A stretch of 64,000 nt of DNA from Saccharothrix carnea (GCF_003014735.1 NZ_PYAX01000002.1:558001-622000); one strand, 5' to 3'. Numbered from the stretch's first letter, positions 25,492 to 34,288 are shown. Notes: generated by a model from the sequence alone, not told the origin. Numbers and translations are program-made.

Positions 25492-27089
25492 GACGCGGCC
25501 AGGGCCGCGCGGACGTCGGCCACGGTCAGCCAGGGTTGTGGGGCGAGCACCTTGGCCACCTGCGGTGAGAACACCGGGGACGCGGTCACCACCTCGGCGG
25601 TCGGGCCGTCCGCCACCACCTCGCCCTCGGCCAGCACGACGACGCGGGTCGCGTACTCGGCGACGAACTCCACGTCGTGCGTGGCGAGCACGATCGCGTG
25701 GCCTCGGCCGGCGAGGTCGCGCAACGCGGCGGCCAGGCGGGTCTTGGCCGGGTAGTCGAGGCCCCGCGTCGGCTCGTCCAGCAGCACGGCCCGCGGTGAT
25801 GGCGTGAGGGCGACGGCCAGCACCAGCGCGAGCCGTTGGCCTTCCGACAGGTCGCGCGGGTGCCGGTCGTCCGGGATGCCCGGCGCGAGCCGGTCGAGGA
25901 ACTCGCGGCACGTGCCAGGCGGCTTGCCCGACTCGCGGTCGGCCTGCGCGCACTCGCCGCTGACGGTGTGCAGGTACAGCAGGTCGCCGGGTTGCTGCGG
26001 GACCAGACCGATGGCCGCGCGCCGCGGACCGGGCTTGAGGGTCGCCGGGTCGACGCCGTCCACCGCGACGTCACCGCCGGACCGCTTGCCGGTGCCCTGC
26101 ACGGCCCACAGCAGACTGGACTTGCCCGATCCGTTGCGGCCCATCACGGCCACCCGCTCGCCGGCGCCGACGTTCAGCGACACGCCGCGCACAGCGTCCA
26201 CGGTGGAGTACCGGACCCGCAGGTCGTCGGTGCGGATCAGCTCCCCGGACGGCGACGGTGACGCCACCGGTGGTTCGGCGAGGCGGTCGCGCAGCGGACC
26301 GGCCAGCCGCCGCGCGTCCCGGATGGACACCGGCACCGGTTGCCAGCCGGCCAGTTGGCCGAGCCGCACGACGGGAGGCGCGACCGGCGCGTCCGCCAGC
26401 ACCGGGCCCGGCTCGCCGGTGACCGGCGGCAGGCCGCCACCGGGCAGCCACACGACGCGGTCCGCGTACTGCGCGACCCGTTCCAGGCGGTGTTCGGCGA
26501 TCAGCACCGTCATGCCCAGGTCGTGCACCAGGCGGTGCAGCGCGGCGAGCACGTCCTCGGCCGCACCGGGGTCCAGGGCGGAGGTCGGCTCGTCCAGCAC
26601 CAGCACCTTGGGATGGGCGGTGAGGGCCGCGCCGACCGCGACGCGTTGCTGCTGCCCGCCGGACAACGTGGCCAGCGGCCGGTGTCGGAGTTCGGCCAGG
26701 CCGAGCAGGTCCAACGTCTCCTCGACCCGCTTGCGCATCACGGGGTTCGGCAGCGCCAGCGATTCCATCGAGTAGGCCAGTTCCTCCTCGACGGAATCCG
26801 TGACGAATCCGGCCTGCGGGTCCTGTCCCACCAGGCCCACGACGTCCGCCAGCTCACGCGGTGGGTGGGTGCGGGTGTCACGTCCGGCGACCAGCACGCG
26901 ACCGGTGAGCGTGCCGCCGGTGAAGTGCGGTACCAGGCCGTTGACCGCGCGCAGCAACGTCGACTTGCCCGACCCCGTGCGCCCGACCACCAGGCACAGC
27001 TCGCCTTCCGGCACGTGCAGGTCCACCGCGGACAGCGCCGGTGCGGCGGCGTCGCGGTAGGTGACGGAGACGTTCTCGAACCGGATCAC
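25488..27089 (-). CDS. ECF transporter duplicated ATPase (EcfA-EcfA')
   Basis: Protein of 533 residues with two complete ABC ATPase domains. Domain 1 has Walker A VVGRTGSGKSTLL, signature TLSGGQQQRVAV and Walker B VLVLDEPTSALD. Domain 2 has Walker A VMGRNGSGKSSLL, signature DLSEGQRLALVL and Walker B AVLLDEPTRGLD. Fusion of both energising ATPases in one chain is usual for actinobacterial ECF systems. The GTG at 27089 overlaps the T-component stop (GTGA); a longer frame upstream lacks support. It powers uptake through the adjacent T and S subunits. Confidence 0.92.
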   Translation of the reverse strand: MIRFENVSVTYRDAAAPALSAVDLHVPEGELCLVVGRTGSGKSTLLRAVNGLVPHFTGGTLTGRVLVAGRDTRTHPPRELADVVGLVGQDPQAGFVTDSVEEELAYSMESLALPNPVMRKRVEETLDLLGLAELRHRPLATLSGGQQQRVAVGAALTAHPKVLVLDEPTSALDPGAAEDVLAALHRLVHDLGMTVLIAEHRLERVAQYADRVVWLPGGGLPPVTGEPGPVLADAPVAPPVVRLGQLAGWQPVPVSIRDARRLAGPLRDRLAEPPVASPSPSGELIRTDDLRVRYSTVDAVRGVSLNVGAGERVAVMGRNGSGKSSLLWAVQGTGKRSGGDVAVDGVDPATLKPGPRRAAIGLVPQQPGDLLYLHTVSGECAQADRESGKPPGTCREFLDRLAPGIPDDRHPRDLSEGQRLALVLAVALTPSPRAVLLDEPTRGLDYPAKTRLAAALRDLAGRGHAIVLATHDVEFVAEYATRVVVLAEGEVVADGPTAEVVTASPVFSPQVAKVLAPQPWLTVADVRAALAAS

Positions 27090-28138
27090 GTGTTCACCCT
27101 GTTCCTGGCGATGACGACGGGTGCGAGCGCGCACAGCAGGCCGATGGCGGGCAGCAGCGGCAGTCCGGGCACGGTCAGCGGCACGGTCGACGGGGTCAAC
27201 GCGGCGCCGCCGAGGCCGTCCGGCGCGAGGAACGTCGCCAGTGCCGCGACCAGCCCGGACCCGATGACCAGCAGCTCGTGCGGCCCCCAGCGGTCCGGTC
27301 GGTACCGGCTGCGCCGCACCCGCCGTGAGCCGGTCCACAGGCCCCCGATCGCCGACACCGAGCCCACCAGCAGCATCGGCGCGGCGGGCGTGCCGCCACC
27401 CAGCAGCCCGTACGCGCCGACCGCCAGACCCGTCAACCCGCCCAGGACCAGGACGCCGGTCAGGAGGCGGGTCCGCCGGGGCAGCCCCGCCGTCCGGCCG
27501 TAGCCGCGCGAGTCCATCGCGGCGGCCAGCACCAGTGACCGCTCGAACGCGTCCTCCAGCACCGGCACCATCAGCACGCGCATCGCCTTCACGCCACGCA
27601 CCACGTCACCGCGCAGTGCCCGAGCCCGCCGTACGGACCGGGCGCTGGCCACGAGCTGCGGTGCGACCGTCAACGCCACCACGACCGCCACGCTCACCTC
27701 GTACAACGCCGCCGGCAGCGATCGCAGCAGCCGCTTGGCGTTGGCCAACGCGTTCGCGGCGCCCACGCAACACAGCAACGTCGCCAGCTGAAGCCCCTGG
27801 TACACGGCGAAAGCGAGCCCTTCGGCGCTGACCGGGCCACCCAGCCGGATGCCCTTCGTCCACTCCGGCAACGGGACCTCGGGCAACGTCACGAGCACCG
27901 TCGGCCCGGTCACGCCACCGAGCAGCACGTGCAGCACCACCCGGATGGCCAGCACCACCAGCGCGAACTTGAGGAACACCCCGTAGGCACTGGCCCACGG
28001 GGTGTCCTCGCGGCACGACACGGCCACGTACCCGGCGACCGCGATCACCAGCGCCAGCAGCACCGGGTTGGTGGTGCGGCTCGCGATGGCGGCCAGGCAC
28101 AACGCCCACACCCACCACGCGCCGGGGTGAAGCCTCAC
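27086..28138 (-). CDS. ECF transporter T component (CbiQ-like)
   Basis: Membrane protein of 350 residues. The CbiQ-type transmembrane region runs from about residue 5 to 270. The coupling-helix motifs that contact the ATPases are SARSVRRARALRG and SRGYGRT in AAAMDSRGYGRT. GTG at 28138 is chosen because it gives a GTGA overlap with the DUF4430-like gene, matching every other junction in the operon. It scaffolds the S component and the fused ATPase. Confidence 0.9.
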   Translation of the reverse strand: MRLHPGAWWVWALCLAAIASRTTNPVLLALVIAVAGYVAVSCREDTPWASAYGVFLKFALVVLAIRVVLHVLLGGVTGPTVLVTLPEVPLPEWTKGIRLGGPVSAEGLAFAVYQGLQLATLLCCVGAANALANAKRLLRSLPAALYEVSVAVVVALTVAPQLVASARSVRRARALRGDVVRGVKAMRVLMVPVLEDAFERSLVLAAAMDSRGYGRTAGLPRRTRLLTGVLVLGGLTGLAVGAYGLLGGGTPAAPMLLVGSVSAIGGLWTGSRRVRRSRYRPDRWGPHELLVIGSGLVAALATFLAPDGLGGAALTPSTVPLTVPGLPLLPAIGLLCALAPVVIARNRVNT

Positions 28139-28950
28139 TCCGCCGCCTTGGCGCGCCTTCGCGCGGTCCACCCGCCGAGACCGGCCAGTGCGGCGATCAC
28201 CACTATCCCGATGACCAAGCCGACCGTGCCACCGGAGTCGGCGGGCGGCTCGGCCGCGGTGGAAGGCTGAGCCGCGGTCGTGGTCGGGCCGGAGGTCGTG
28301 CTGCCGGCCACCGTTTCCGCCGAGGTGGGCGGGGTGGTCGTGGTTTCCGCTGTCGAGGTCGACGTGGACGTGACCGTCGCCGGAGCGGGAGCCGGTTGTC
28401 CGGGCTGTGCCGCGGGTTGGCCCGGATCCGGCGCGGGTTGTGCCGGGTTGGGCGCGGGCTGGGCCGGGGCGGGTGGTGGCGGGGCGGGTTGGACCGGCTT
28501 CGGGGCGGGCGCCGGTGGGGCGATCCCCGGCTGCTCACCCGCACCGAACGACCAGCCCTCCACGCTGCCCGGCGCCGGGTCGTACGAGCCCGCGCCGGCG
28601 CTGCTGTAGGTCCACGATCCGCCGGGCCGGCCGTGCCAGTAAGCCCAGTGGGCGGTGGCGGGGGACGTGGTGACGCACGGATCGCCGCTCGGCTTGCCGT
28701 TGATCCGGCACACGAAGCCGGGTTGCCGGGAGGCGAACGTGTAGCCGAAGCCGGCGGCGGCCAGCGCGGCCGTTCCCGACGACGGATCACCCGGGGCGCA
28801 GCCGGTCTGCACGCCGCCGCCGAGGGAGCGGAAGTCCACGACCACCGTGACGCCCGCGCAGTCGGCCGCCCGGGCGGTCAGGGGGGTGTTCGTCATCGCG
28901 AGCCCGACGACGGCCGACGCCGTCAGCGCTCGTCGCCACCAGCTCGTCAC
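28135..28950 (-). CDS. Secreted membrane-anchored DUF4430-like (transcobalamin C-domain-like) protein
   Basis: Protein of 271 residues. It has a signal peptide (WWRRALTASAVVGLAMTNTPLTARA), then a domain of about 110 residues with the DUF4430 pattern: TVVVDFRSLGGGVQ, an Ala-rich helix (GTAALAAAGF), FVCRINGKPSGDPC and AHWAYWHGRPGGSWTYSSAG. A long Pro/Ala/Gln then Thr/Ser linker leads to a C-terminal helix and basic tail (LVIGIVVIAALAGLGGW). DUF4430 is related to the beta domain of animal transcobalamin. With the neighbouring barrel protein and a cobalamin riboswitch this suggests B12 capture on the cell surface. The start is fixed by a GTGA overlap. Confidence 0.78.
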   Translation of the reverse strand: MTSWWRRALTASAVVGLAMTNTPLTARAADCAGVTVVVDFRSLGGGVQTGCAPGDPSSGTAALAAAGFGYTFASRQPGFVCRINGKPSGDPCVTTSPATAHWAYWHGRPGGSWTYSSAGAGSYDPAPGSVEGWSFGAGEQPGIAPPAPAPKPVQPAPPPPAPAQPAPNPAQPAPDPGQPAAQPGQPAPAPATVTSTSTSTAETTTTPPTSAETVAGSTTSGPTTTAAQPSTAAEPPADSGGTVGLVIGIVVIAALAGLGGWTARRRAKAAE

Positions 28951-30254
28951 TTGCCTGCGTCCGCGTGGCGCTTGCGCGACAACAGGACCGCGAGCACACC
29001 GCCCACCAGCAGCAACGCGCCGATCCACAGCGCCGGGCCGACCGCGGCGCCCGTGCGGGCGAGGGTGCCGCGGTTGCTCGCCACGGCCACCACCGCGTTC
29101 GTCGTCGTGGCGTCCGTGGTGGTGGAGGTGGTGGTCGCGTCCGTCGACGTGGTGGCGGTGGTGGTGGTAGTGGTGATGTCCGAAGTGGAGGACGTCGGCG
29201 TAGTGGTGGTGACCGGGCAGTCGAGCACGGGCACGTCCGCCTGGTCGCCTTCGGCGGTCAGGTCCGCGAAGTTCACGCCGACCAGGCCGAGGACGCCCTG
29301 CGCGCTCGCCCGCAACGACGTGGCCCGCGTGAACGCGGTCTTGTCGAACGCGATCGCGCCCCGGTCCGCCTCGACGGCCGTGCAGCCGACCTGCAACGAC
29401 CTGAGGAACGCGGTCGCCTTGTCGGCAGCGGCGGTGCGGCCGCCCGCGCGCAACGCCTGCGCGGCGAGACCGGTGCTGTTGGCGTTGCCCTCACCGGCCT
29501 GGCCCTCGTCGCGGAACCCGCCACCGGGCTGCTGCACGCCGTCGCCGGACAGCCAGTCGAGCGCCTTGTCCGCCACCGCCGTCCGGTCGACCGCCAGCAG
29601 CGCCTGCACGGCCATCGCGGTGGCGTCCACGTGGGACACGCACGGCGTCGCCTCCAGGACGAGCGGGAAACCGCCGTTCGGGCACTGGGTGCCGACGAGG
29701 TAGTCGACGGCGGCCTTCGGCGCGCCGTCCCAGCGGTCCAGCGCGAGCACCGCGAACGCCTGGGTGAAGCCGTTGGAGTAGTCGCCGTACTTGGACTTGT
29801 CCTGGAACCGGCCGGACGGCGCCCGCAGCGCGGTGAGGCCGGCGATCAGGTCGGTGCCGCCGAAGCTCGTCGGGTCCAGCCCGCGCACCTGGACCGCCAG
29901 GGCCAGCTTGGCGTGCGCGCCCGCGAACGACTCGGCCGGGTCGCCGAAGTGCAGGTAGTTGTCGATGATCGCGGGCTCGGCGAGCCAGGCGGTGGCCCGG
30001 TCCGCGCGGTCCGCCGCCACGCCGGCCGCGGTGAACGCGAACAGCGCGTCCAGCGTGAGGCCCTGGTCGGGGTAGGCGACGCCGTCGAGGACGTTCTCGA
30101 AGTGGTCGCCGTCGACGAGCTGCCGGGCGAGCCAGCCCGCGGCGGCGGCGCCCGCGTCCGTCGTCGGCACCGCCTGCGCCTGGCTCGGCGGGACCAGCGC
30201 GAGCGCGGTGACAGCGGCGGCGGCGAGGACGGCGGCGGTCCGTCTCAACGGCAT
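28947..30254 (-). CDS. Sortase-anchored alpha/alpha-barrel (prenyltransferase/squalene-oxidase-repeat) surface protein
   Basis: Protein of 435 residues. Residues 1-28 are a signal peptide. About 35-330 is a six-hairpin alpha/alpha toroid of the terpenoid-cyclase-like fold, with repeats such as VDYLVGTQCPNGGFPL and ALDWLSGDGVQQPGGGF; catalytic cyclase motifs are absent. A Thr/Ser linker leads to LARTG at about 398, a hydrophobic helix and RKRHADAGK, a class E-type sortase signal. The same fold forms the alpha domain of transcobalamin and intrinsic factor. It is the first gene after the riboswitch. ATG at 30254 is preferred, with GGAAAGG upstream. Confidence 0.82.
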   Translation of the reverse strand: MPLRRTAAVLAAAAVTALALVPPSQAQAVPTTDAGAAAAGWLARQLVDGDHFENVLDGVAYPDQGLTLDALFAFTAAGVAADRADRATAWLAEPAIIDNYLHFGDPAESFAGAHAKLALAVQVRGLDPTSFGGTDLIAGLTALRAPSGRFQDKSKYGDYSNGFTQAFAVLALDRWDGAPKAAVDYLVGTQCPNGGFPLVLEATPCVSHVDATAMAVQALLAVDRTAVADKALDWLSGDGVQQPGGGFRDEGQAGEGNANSTGLAAQALRAGGRTAAADKATAFLRSLQVGCTAVEADRGAIAFDKTAFTRATSLRASAQGVLGLVGVNFADLTAEGDQADVPVLDCPVTTTTPTSSTSDITTTTTTATTSTDATTTSTTTDATTTNAVVAVASNRGTLARTGAAVGPALWIGALLLVGGVLAVLLSRKRHADAGK

Positions 30255-30340
30255 GTTCGGCCTTTCCGGGGCGCGAGGCGCGAGCGGACCCCGGACAGCC
30301 GTGACCGACATCCCCCGGGCTCCGACCCGTTGACCTCGAC

Positions 30341-30468
30341 GGTGTCAGGAGCGTGGCACGCGTGCCGGGTGTTCGGGCTCGTCCCGGGTGGGACCTACCG
30401 TTGCGGGTCAGCGCCGGATTTCGACCGGCTTCCCCCGTGTCACGCGCGATTGCCGATCGTCTGTCACC
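30341..30468 (-). ncRNA. Cobalamin (B12) riboswitch
   Basis: Read on the minus strand, this leader contains the conserved core GGGGAAGCCGGTCGAAATCC, followed by GGCGCTGACCCGCAACGGTA and, after a GTCCC/GGGAC hairpin, GAGCCCGAACACCCGGC. P4-like GCCGG/CCGGC pairs around the loop. CGCGTG (30446-30441) pairs with CACGCG (30363-30358). An outer P1 pairs GGTGACAG (30468-30461) with CTGACACC (30348-30341) with one A-A mismatch. It lies 86 bp upstream of the first gene of the ECF operon, so B12 should repress expression. A TTGACA at 30484-30479 is a possible -35, but its -10 would fall inside P1. Confidence 0.88.
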
Positions 30469-30562
30469 GACCTTGGCGTGTCAATCCACCTCTGGCGCGA
30501 TGCTGCTCACCCCTACGTACGGTTACCGTCGGTCGATTCGATCTGGGGAAGAGGGGTGTTCG
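30469..30562. promoter_or_regulatory. Short region between riboswitch and P450 gene
   Basis: It carries the small palindrome ACGGTTACCGT (30519-30529), a candidate site in the P450 promoter, and the P450 ribosome binding site GGGGAAGAGGGG. The promoter of the leftward ECF operon should also lie here. Together with the riboswitch this accounts for the 308-bp gap between the two start codons. Confidence 0.4.
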
Positions 30563-31825
30563 ATGACGACTCTGGCGTCCGTGCGCGACGGCTTGGTGGC
30601 GTGGGTCGCACGGCGTTCGGCGACGCGGTGGGTGTTGGGCAAGATCGGTTCGCGGGCGTTTTCGCTGCTCCCGGACCGTGCGCTGGTCCCGTTGAAGCGG
30701 GACGGGGTGGTACCGGTCGCCGAGTTGGAGCGGATGCGGGATACCGGCGCGGTGCACCGGATCCCGGTGCCGTTCGGCTTGCGGGTGTGGTTGGTCACAG
30801 GTCAGGACGAAGCGAAGAAGGTGCTTTCCGACACAGGCGCGTTCAGCAACGACTACGCCCGGCTCGGCGCGGCGGTCGGTCGGCTGGAGCAGTCGCCCGG
30901 CGGCCTCGGCTTCGCCGACCCGCCCGACCACACCCGGCTGCGCAAGCTGCTCACGCCGGAGTTCACCATGCGCCGGCTGTCGCGGCTGGTGCCGCGCATC
31001 GACGCGATCGTCACCGAGCGGCTGGACGCCATGCAGGCCGCGGACGGGCCCGTCGACCTGGTCCAGGAGTTCGCGCTGCCGATCCCGTCGCTGACGATCT
31101 GCGAGCTGCTGGGCGTGCCCTACGAGGACCGTGACCGGTTCCAGGAGCTGGCGGCGGCGCGGTTCGACCTGTTCGGCGGTGCGGGGCAGGCGTTGGGCGC
31201 GATCTCTGAGTCGCTGTCCTACATGGAGGAGATCGTGCGCCGCGAGCGCCGGTCGCCGGGTGACGGCCTGATCGGGTCGATCATCCGGCAGCACGGTGAC
31301 GACGTGAGCGACGTGGAACTGGCCGGGCTGGCGGACGGTGTGCTGACCGGTGGGTTCGACACGACGGCGTCGATGCTCGCGTTGGGCGCGATCGTGCTGC
31401 TGAGGGACGACGCCGCGCGTGCGTCGATGCGTGACGACGACGCGGCGGTCGCGCCGTTGGTGGAGGAGCTGCTGCGGCACCTGAGCGTCGTGCAGGTGGC
31501 GTTCCCGCGGTTCGCCCGGCACCCGTTGACGGTCGGTGAGCAGCGGATCGAGGAGGGTGACGTGGTCGTGGTGTCGCTGTCGGCGGCCAACCGCGAGGAG
31601 GCGTCCGACTTCGACGCGGGACGTCCGGCGTCGCAGCACCTGGCGTTCGGCTACGGCGCGCACCGGTGCGTGGGCGCGGAGCTGGCGCGGCTGGAGCTGC
31701 GCGCCGCGTACCCGGCCCTGCTGCGCCGGTTCCCGAACCTCCGGCTGGCCGACGAGCGGCAACCCGCGTTCCGCACCGCGTCGATCGTCCACGGCGTCGA
31801 CTCGCTGTTCGTGCACACGCGCTGA
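30563..31825 (+). CDS. Cytochrome P450
   Basis: Soluble P450 of 420 residues. The heme loop FGYGAHRCVGAELARLEL has the axial Cys369, the I-helix segment is LTGGFDTTASML (acid-Thr pair DT) and the K-helix ExxR is EELLRHL. Bacterial class I P450s of this type hydroxylate small molecules with ferredoxin help; no ferredoxin gene is adjacent. ATG at 30563 follows GAGGGG and is preferred over a 70-codon extension that would run through the riboswitch region. The N-terminus is longer than usual (about 40 residues before the fold). The substrate is unknown. Confidence 0.93.
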   Translation: MTTLASVRDGLVAWVARRSATRWVLGKIGSRAFSLLPDRALVPLKRDGVVPVAELERMRDTGAVHRIPVPFGLRVWLVTGQDEAKKVLSDTGAFSNDYARLGAAVGRLEQSPGGLGFADPPDHTRLRKLLTPEFTMRRLSRLVPRIDAIVTERLDAMQAADGPVDLVQEFALPIPSLTICELLGVPYEDRDRFQELAAARFDLFGGAGQALGAISESLSYMEEIVRRERRSPGDGLIGSIIRQHGDDVSDVELAGLADGVLTGGFDTTASMLALGAIVLLRDDAARASMRDDDAAVAPLVEELLRHLSVVQVAFPRFARHPLTVGEQRIEEGDVVVVSLSAANREEASDFDAGRPASQHLAFGYGAHRCVGAELARLELRAAYPALLRRFPNLRLADERQPAFRTASIVHGVDSLFVHTR

Positions 31826-31845
31826 GCGTTCGACTCGGGGTACCT

Positions 31846-31899
31846 GAACGTAGGACTCTCGCGTTCCGAACGCAGGACACGCGCGAGTCCTCCGTTCGG
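31846..31899. repeat. Dispersed intergenic motif, copy set 3, with hairpin
   Basis: Three copies in both orientations: GAGTCCTACGTTC (minus, 31846-31858), GTGTCCTGCGTTCGG (minus, 31866-31880) and GAGTCCTCCGTTCGG (plus, 31885-31899). The last two form a stem of 7 + 5 bp with one mismatch around an 8-base loop (31866-31899), which may terminate the P450 transcript. Confidence 0.55.
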
Positions 31900-32025
31900 C
31901 GCGCCCGCGTGTCGAACGTTCAGGACCTCCGAGTTCTGCATTCAGGATCAATCTTGTAGTTGTGCTTAACGCGGCGTCATGAGGTTTCACTTTTCTTGAA
32001 CTCCGGTATGGGCGACGGTGGTCCC

Positions 32026-32988
32026 ATGACCGGACGCGGTGTGCTGCGGATGGGGGCGCTGGCCCTGTTGTGGGGTTCGGTGTTCCTGTGGATCGAACTG
32101 GCGCTGACCGGACTGTCTCCGGTGCAGATCACGGTGGTCCGCTGCGCGTTGGGTGCCGTCACGCTGCTCGTGCTGGCCCGCGTGCACCGCCAGCGGCTGC
32201 CCCGCCGGTTGTGGGGTCACCTGGCGGTCGCGGCGTTCTTCTGCAACGCGCTGCCGTTCCTGCTGTTCGCGGTCGGCCAGCAGACCGTGGGCTCCGGCGT
32301 CGCGGGCGTCCTCAACGCGACCACCCCGCTGTTCTCGCTCCTCATCGGCTTCGCGCTGGGCACGGACGGCCCGGTCACGCCGGTCCGCGTGCTCGGCCTG
32401 GTCGTCGGTTTCGCCGGTGTCACGCTGATCTTCGCCCCGTGGCAGCAGCAGGGCGTGTCCGGCTTCGGCGCGCTCGCACTCCTCGGCGCGGCCGCGAGCT
32501 ACGCCGTCGCGTTCGCCTACATGGGGCGCAAGCTGGTCGGCAAGGGCGGTCCGGTCGCGGTGTCGGCCGCCCAACTCGCCGCCGCCACCGGCCTGAGCAC
32601 CCTGATGCTCCCGTTCGACCGCGCCCCGGCCACGCTCAACGCCACCGCGATCGTCGCGGTGGTGGTGCTCGGCGTCTTCGGCACCGGCTTCACGTTCATC
32701 CTCAACTACCGGATCATCGAGGACGAGGGGCCGACCAGCGCCGCCACGGTCGGCTACCTGCTGCCGGTCGTCTCCGTCGCCCTGGGCGCGCTGGTGCTGG
32801 ACGAGCCGTTGACACCGCGGGTCGTCGCGGGCATGGCGGTGGTCCTGGCCGGCGTCGCGCTGACCCGGCTGGCACTGGCCCGGTCGGCGTCGGGCAAGCG
32901 GCCGAGCGAGCGAACGGACCGTTACCAGTTGTCCGTTATGTCCACCGAGCGTGACGGGGCAGGCGGCCGTTCGGCCGACCACCGTTGA
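32026..32988 (+). CDS. EamA/DMT superfamily transporter
   Basis: Membrane protein of 320 residues with ten predicted helices in two EamA repeats (about 7-135 and 150-290): ALALLWGSVFLWIELAL opens the first and GTGFTFILNYRIIEDEGPTSAATVGYLLP lies in the second. The family exports amino acids, nucleosides or other metabolites. ATG at 32026 is chosen for a GGTGG upstream; an ATG six codons earlier is possible. The tail (ERTDRYQLSVMSTERDG) is longer than usual and hydrophilic. It is not clearly linked to its neighbours. Confidence 0.85.
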   Translation: MTGRGVLRMGALALLWGSVFLWIELALTGLSPVQITVVRCALGAVTLLVLARVHRQRLPRRLWGHLAVAAFFCNALPFLLFAVGQQTVGSGVAGVLNATTPLFSLLIGFALGTDGPVTPVRVLGLVVGFAGVTLIFAPWQQQGVSGFGALALLGAAASYAVAFAYMGRKLVGKGGPVAVSAAQLAAATGLSTLMLPFDRAPATLNATAIVAVVVLGVFGTGFTFILNYRIIEDEGPTSAATVGYLLPVVSVALGALVLDEPLTPRVVAGMAVVLAGVALTRLALARSASGKRPSERTDRYQLSVMSTERDGAGGRSADHR

Positions 32989-33102
32989 CCATGGCATAAC
33001 CGCTGGTCAGGCTGCTGGTCTGGACCTCGTTCGAGTGACCGCTTGCCCCGTCAACCCTGCGGCGGGGCGCACTCGTTCGGGTTCACCCGAAGGAGCCAAC
33101 CC

Positions 33103-34284
33103 GTGCGTCCTTTCCGTCGAACACTCACCGTCCTGGCCGTCGCGACCACCGCCGTCGGCCTCACCGCCACCACCGCCTCGGCCGAACCCCTGCACCAGGC
33201 CGACATCATCACCGCGACGGCGTCCGCGACCGTCCACCCGATCAAGGACTCCTACATCGTCACGCTCGACGCCACGGCCCGCAGCGGCGCGAGCGTCGCC
33301 GCCACCGCCGGCGTCACGCCGACCCACGTCTGGGACGCGGCGTTCCACGGCTTCGCCGCCAAGCTCACCCCGGCGCAGCTGCGCAAGCTCAGCCGCGACC
33401 CGGCGGTCACCACGATCGAGCAGGACGTGCTGGTCACCGACGCGCTCGACGCCACCCAGGCCAACCCGCCGTCGTGGGGCATCGACCGGACCGACCAGCG
33501 CAACCTGCCGCTGTCGAACAGCTTCACCTACAACTACACCGGTGCGGGCGTGCACGCGTACATCATCGACACCGGCATCACGCCGGGCCACGCCGACTAC
33601 GGCGGCCGGGCCACGTTCGACTACAACGGCATCGACACCAACAACACCGACTGCCACGGGCACGGCACGCACGTCGCCGGCACGATCGGCTCGAACACCT
33701 ACGGCATCGCCAAGGGCGTGCGGCTGCACGGCGTGAAGATGATGAACTGCTCCGGCGGCGCCACCACCACGGCCGCGCTCAACGCGATCAACTGGGTCAC
33801 CGCCAACCACACCAAGCCGGCCGTGGCCAACACGTCGTGGAACTTCACCGCGTCGGCCAGCCTGGAGACCGCGATCCGCAACATGATCGCCGCGGGCGTC
33901 TTCCTGGCCACCTCGGCGGGCAACACCGGCGGCAACTCGTGCGACCGCCTGCCGCGCAAGGTCGAGACGGCCAGCGTGGTGGCCTCCTCCACGAACACCG
34001 ACGCCCGGTCGTCGTTCTCCAGCACGGGCGCGTGCGTCGACCTCTACGCGCCGGGCAGCTCGATCATCTCGACCGTCCGCACCGGCGGCTCGGGCTCGAT
34101 GAGCGGCACGTCGATGGCGACGCCGCACGTGGCGGGCGTGGCCGCGCTCTACAAGCAGCGGTTCGGCGACCAGCCGTCGGCCACCGTGCACAACTGGCTG
34201 AACTCCAGCGCCACGCCGAACATCGTCAGCGGCGGCACCACCGGCGGCACGGTCAACCGCCTGCTGTTCAGCAACGGCCTGTGA
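33103..34284 (+). CDS. Secreted subtilisin-like serine protease (S8) with I9 propeptide
   Basis: Protein of 393 residues. The signal peptide ends near ASAEP (about residue 28), an inhibitor I9 propeptide follows (about 48-108, KDSYIVTLD), and the S8 catalytic domain carries Asp156 (YIIDTG), His190 (GHGTHVAG) and Ser337 (GTSMATPHVAG). It is a proteinase-K-like extracellular endopeptidase. The GTG start at 33103 has GAAGGAG upstream. There is no C-terminal accessory domain, unlike the paralogue at 48388-50322. It is a single-gene unit closed by a strong hairpin. Confidence 0.95.
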   Translation: MRPFRRTLTVLAVATTAVGLTATTASAEPLHQADIITATASATVHPIKDSYIVTLDATARSGASVAATAGVTPTHVWDAAFHGFAAKLTPAQLRKLSRDPAVTTIEQDVLVTDALDATQANPPSWGIDRTDQRNLPLSNSFTYNYTGAGVHAYIIDTGITPGHADYGGRATFDYNGIDTNNTDCHGHGTHVAGTIGSNTYGIAKGVRLHGVKMMNCSGGATTTAALNAINWVTANHTKPAVANTSWNFTASASLETAIRNMIAAGVFLATSAGNTGGNSCDRLPRKVETASVVASSTNTDARSSFSSTGACVDLYAPGSSIISTVRTGGSGSMSGTSMATPHVAGVAALYKQRFGDQPSATVHNWLNSSATPNIVSGGTTGGTVNRLLFSNGL

Positions 34285-34288
34285 ACCT

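Noticed and set aside
28280-28609. Plus-strand Gly/Val/Ala-rich frame opposite the linker of the DUF4430-like gene
   Set aside because: It is an antisense image of the Pro/Thr-rich linker with no start context or domain.
30456-30484. TTGACA-N17-GACGAT on the minus strand as the promoter of the B12 operon
   Set aside because: Transcription would start inside the riboswitch P1 helix and remove its 5' strand, so the true promoter is probably further upstream.
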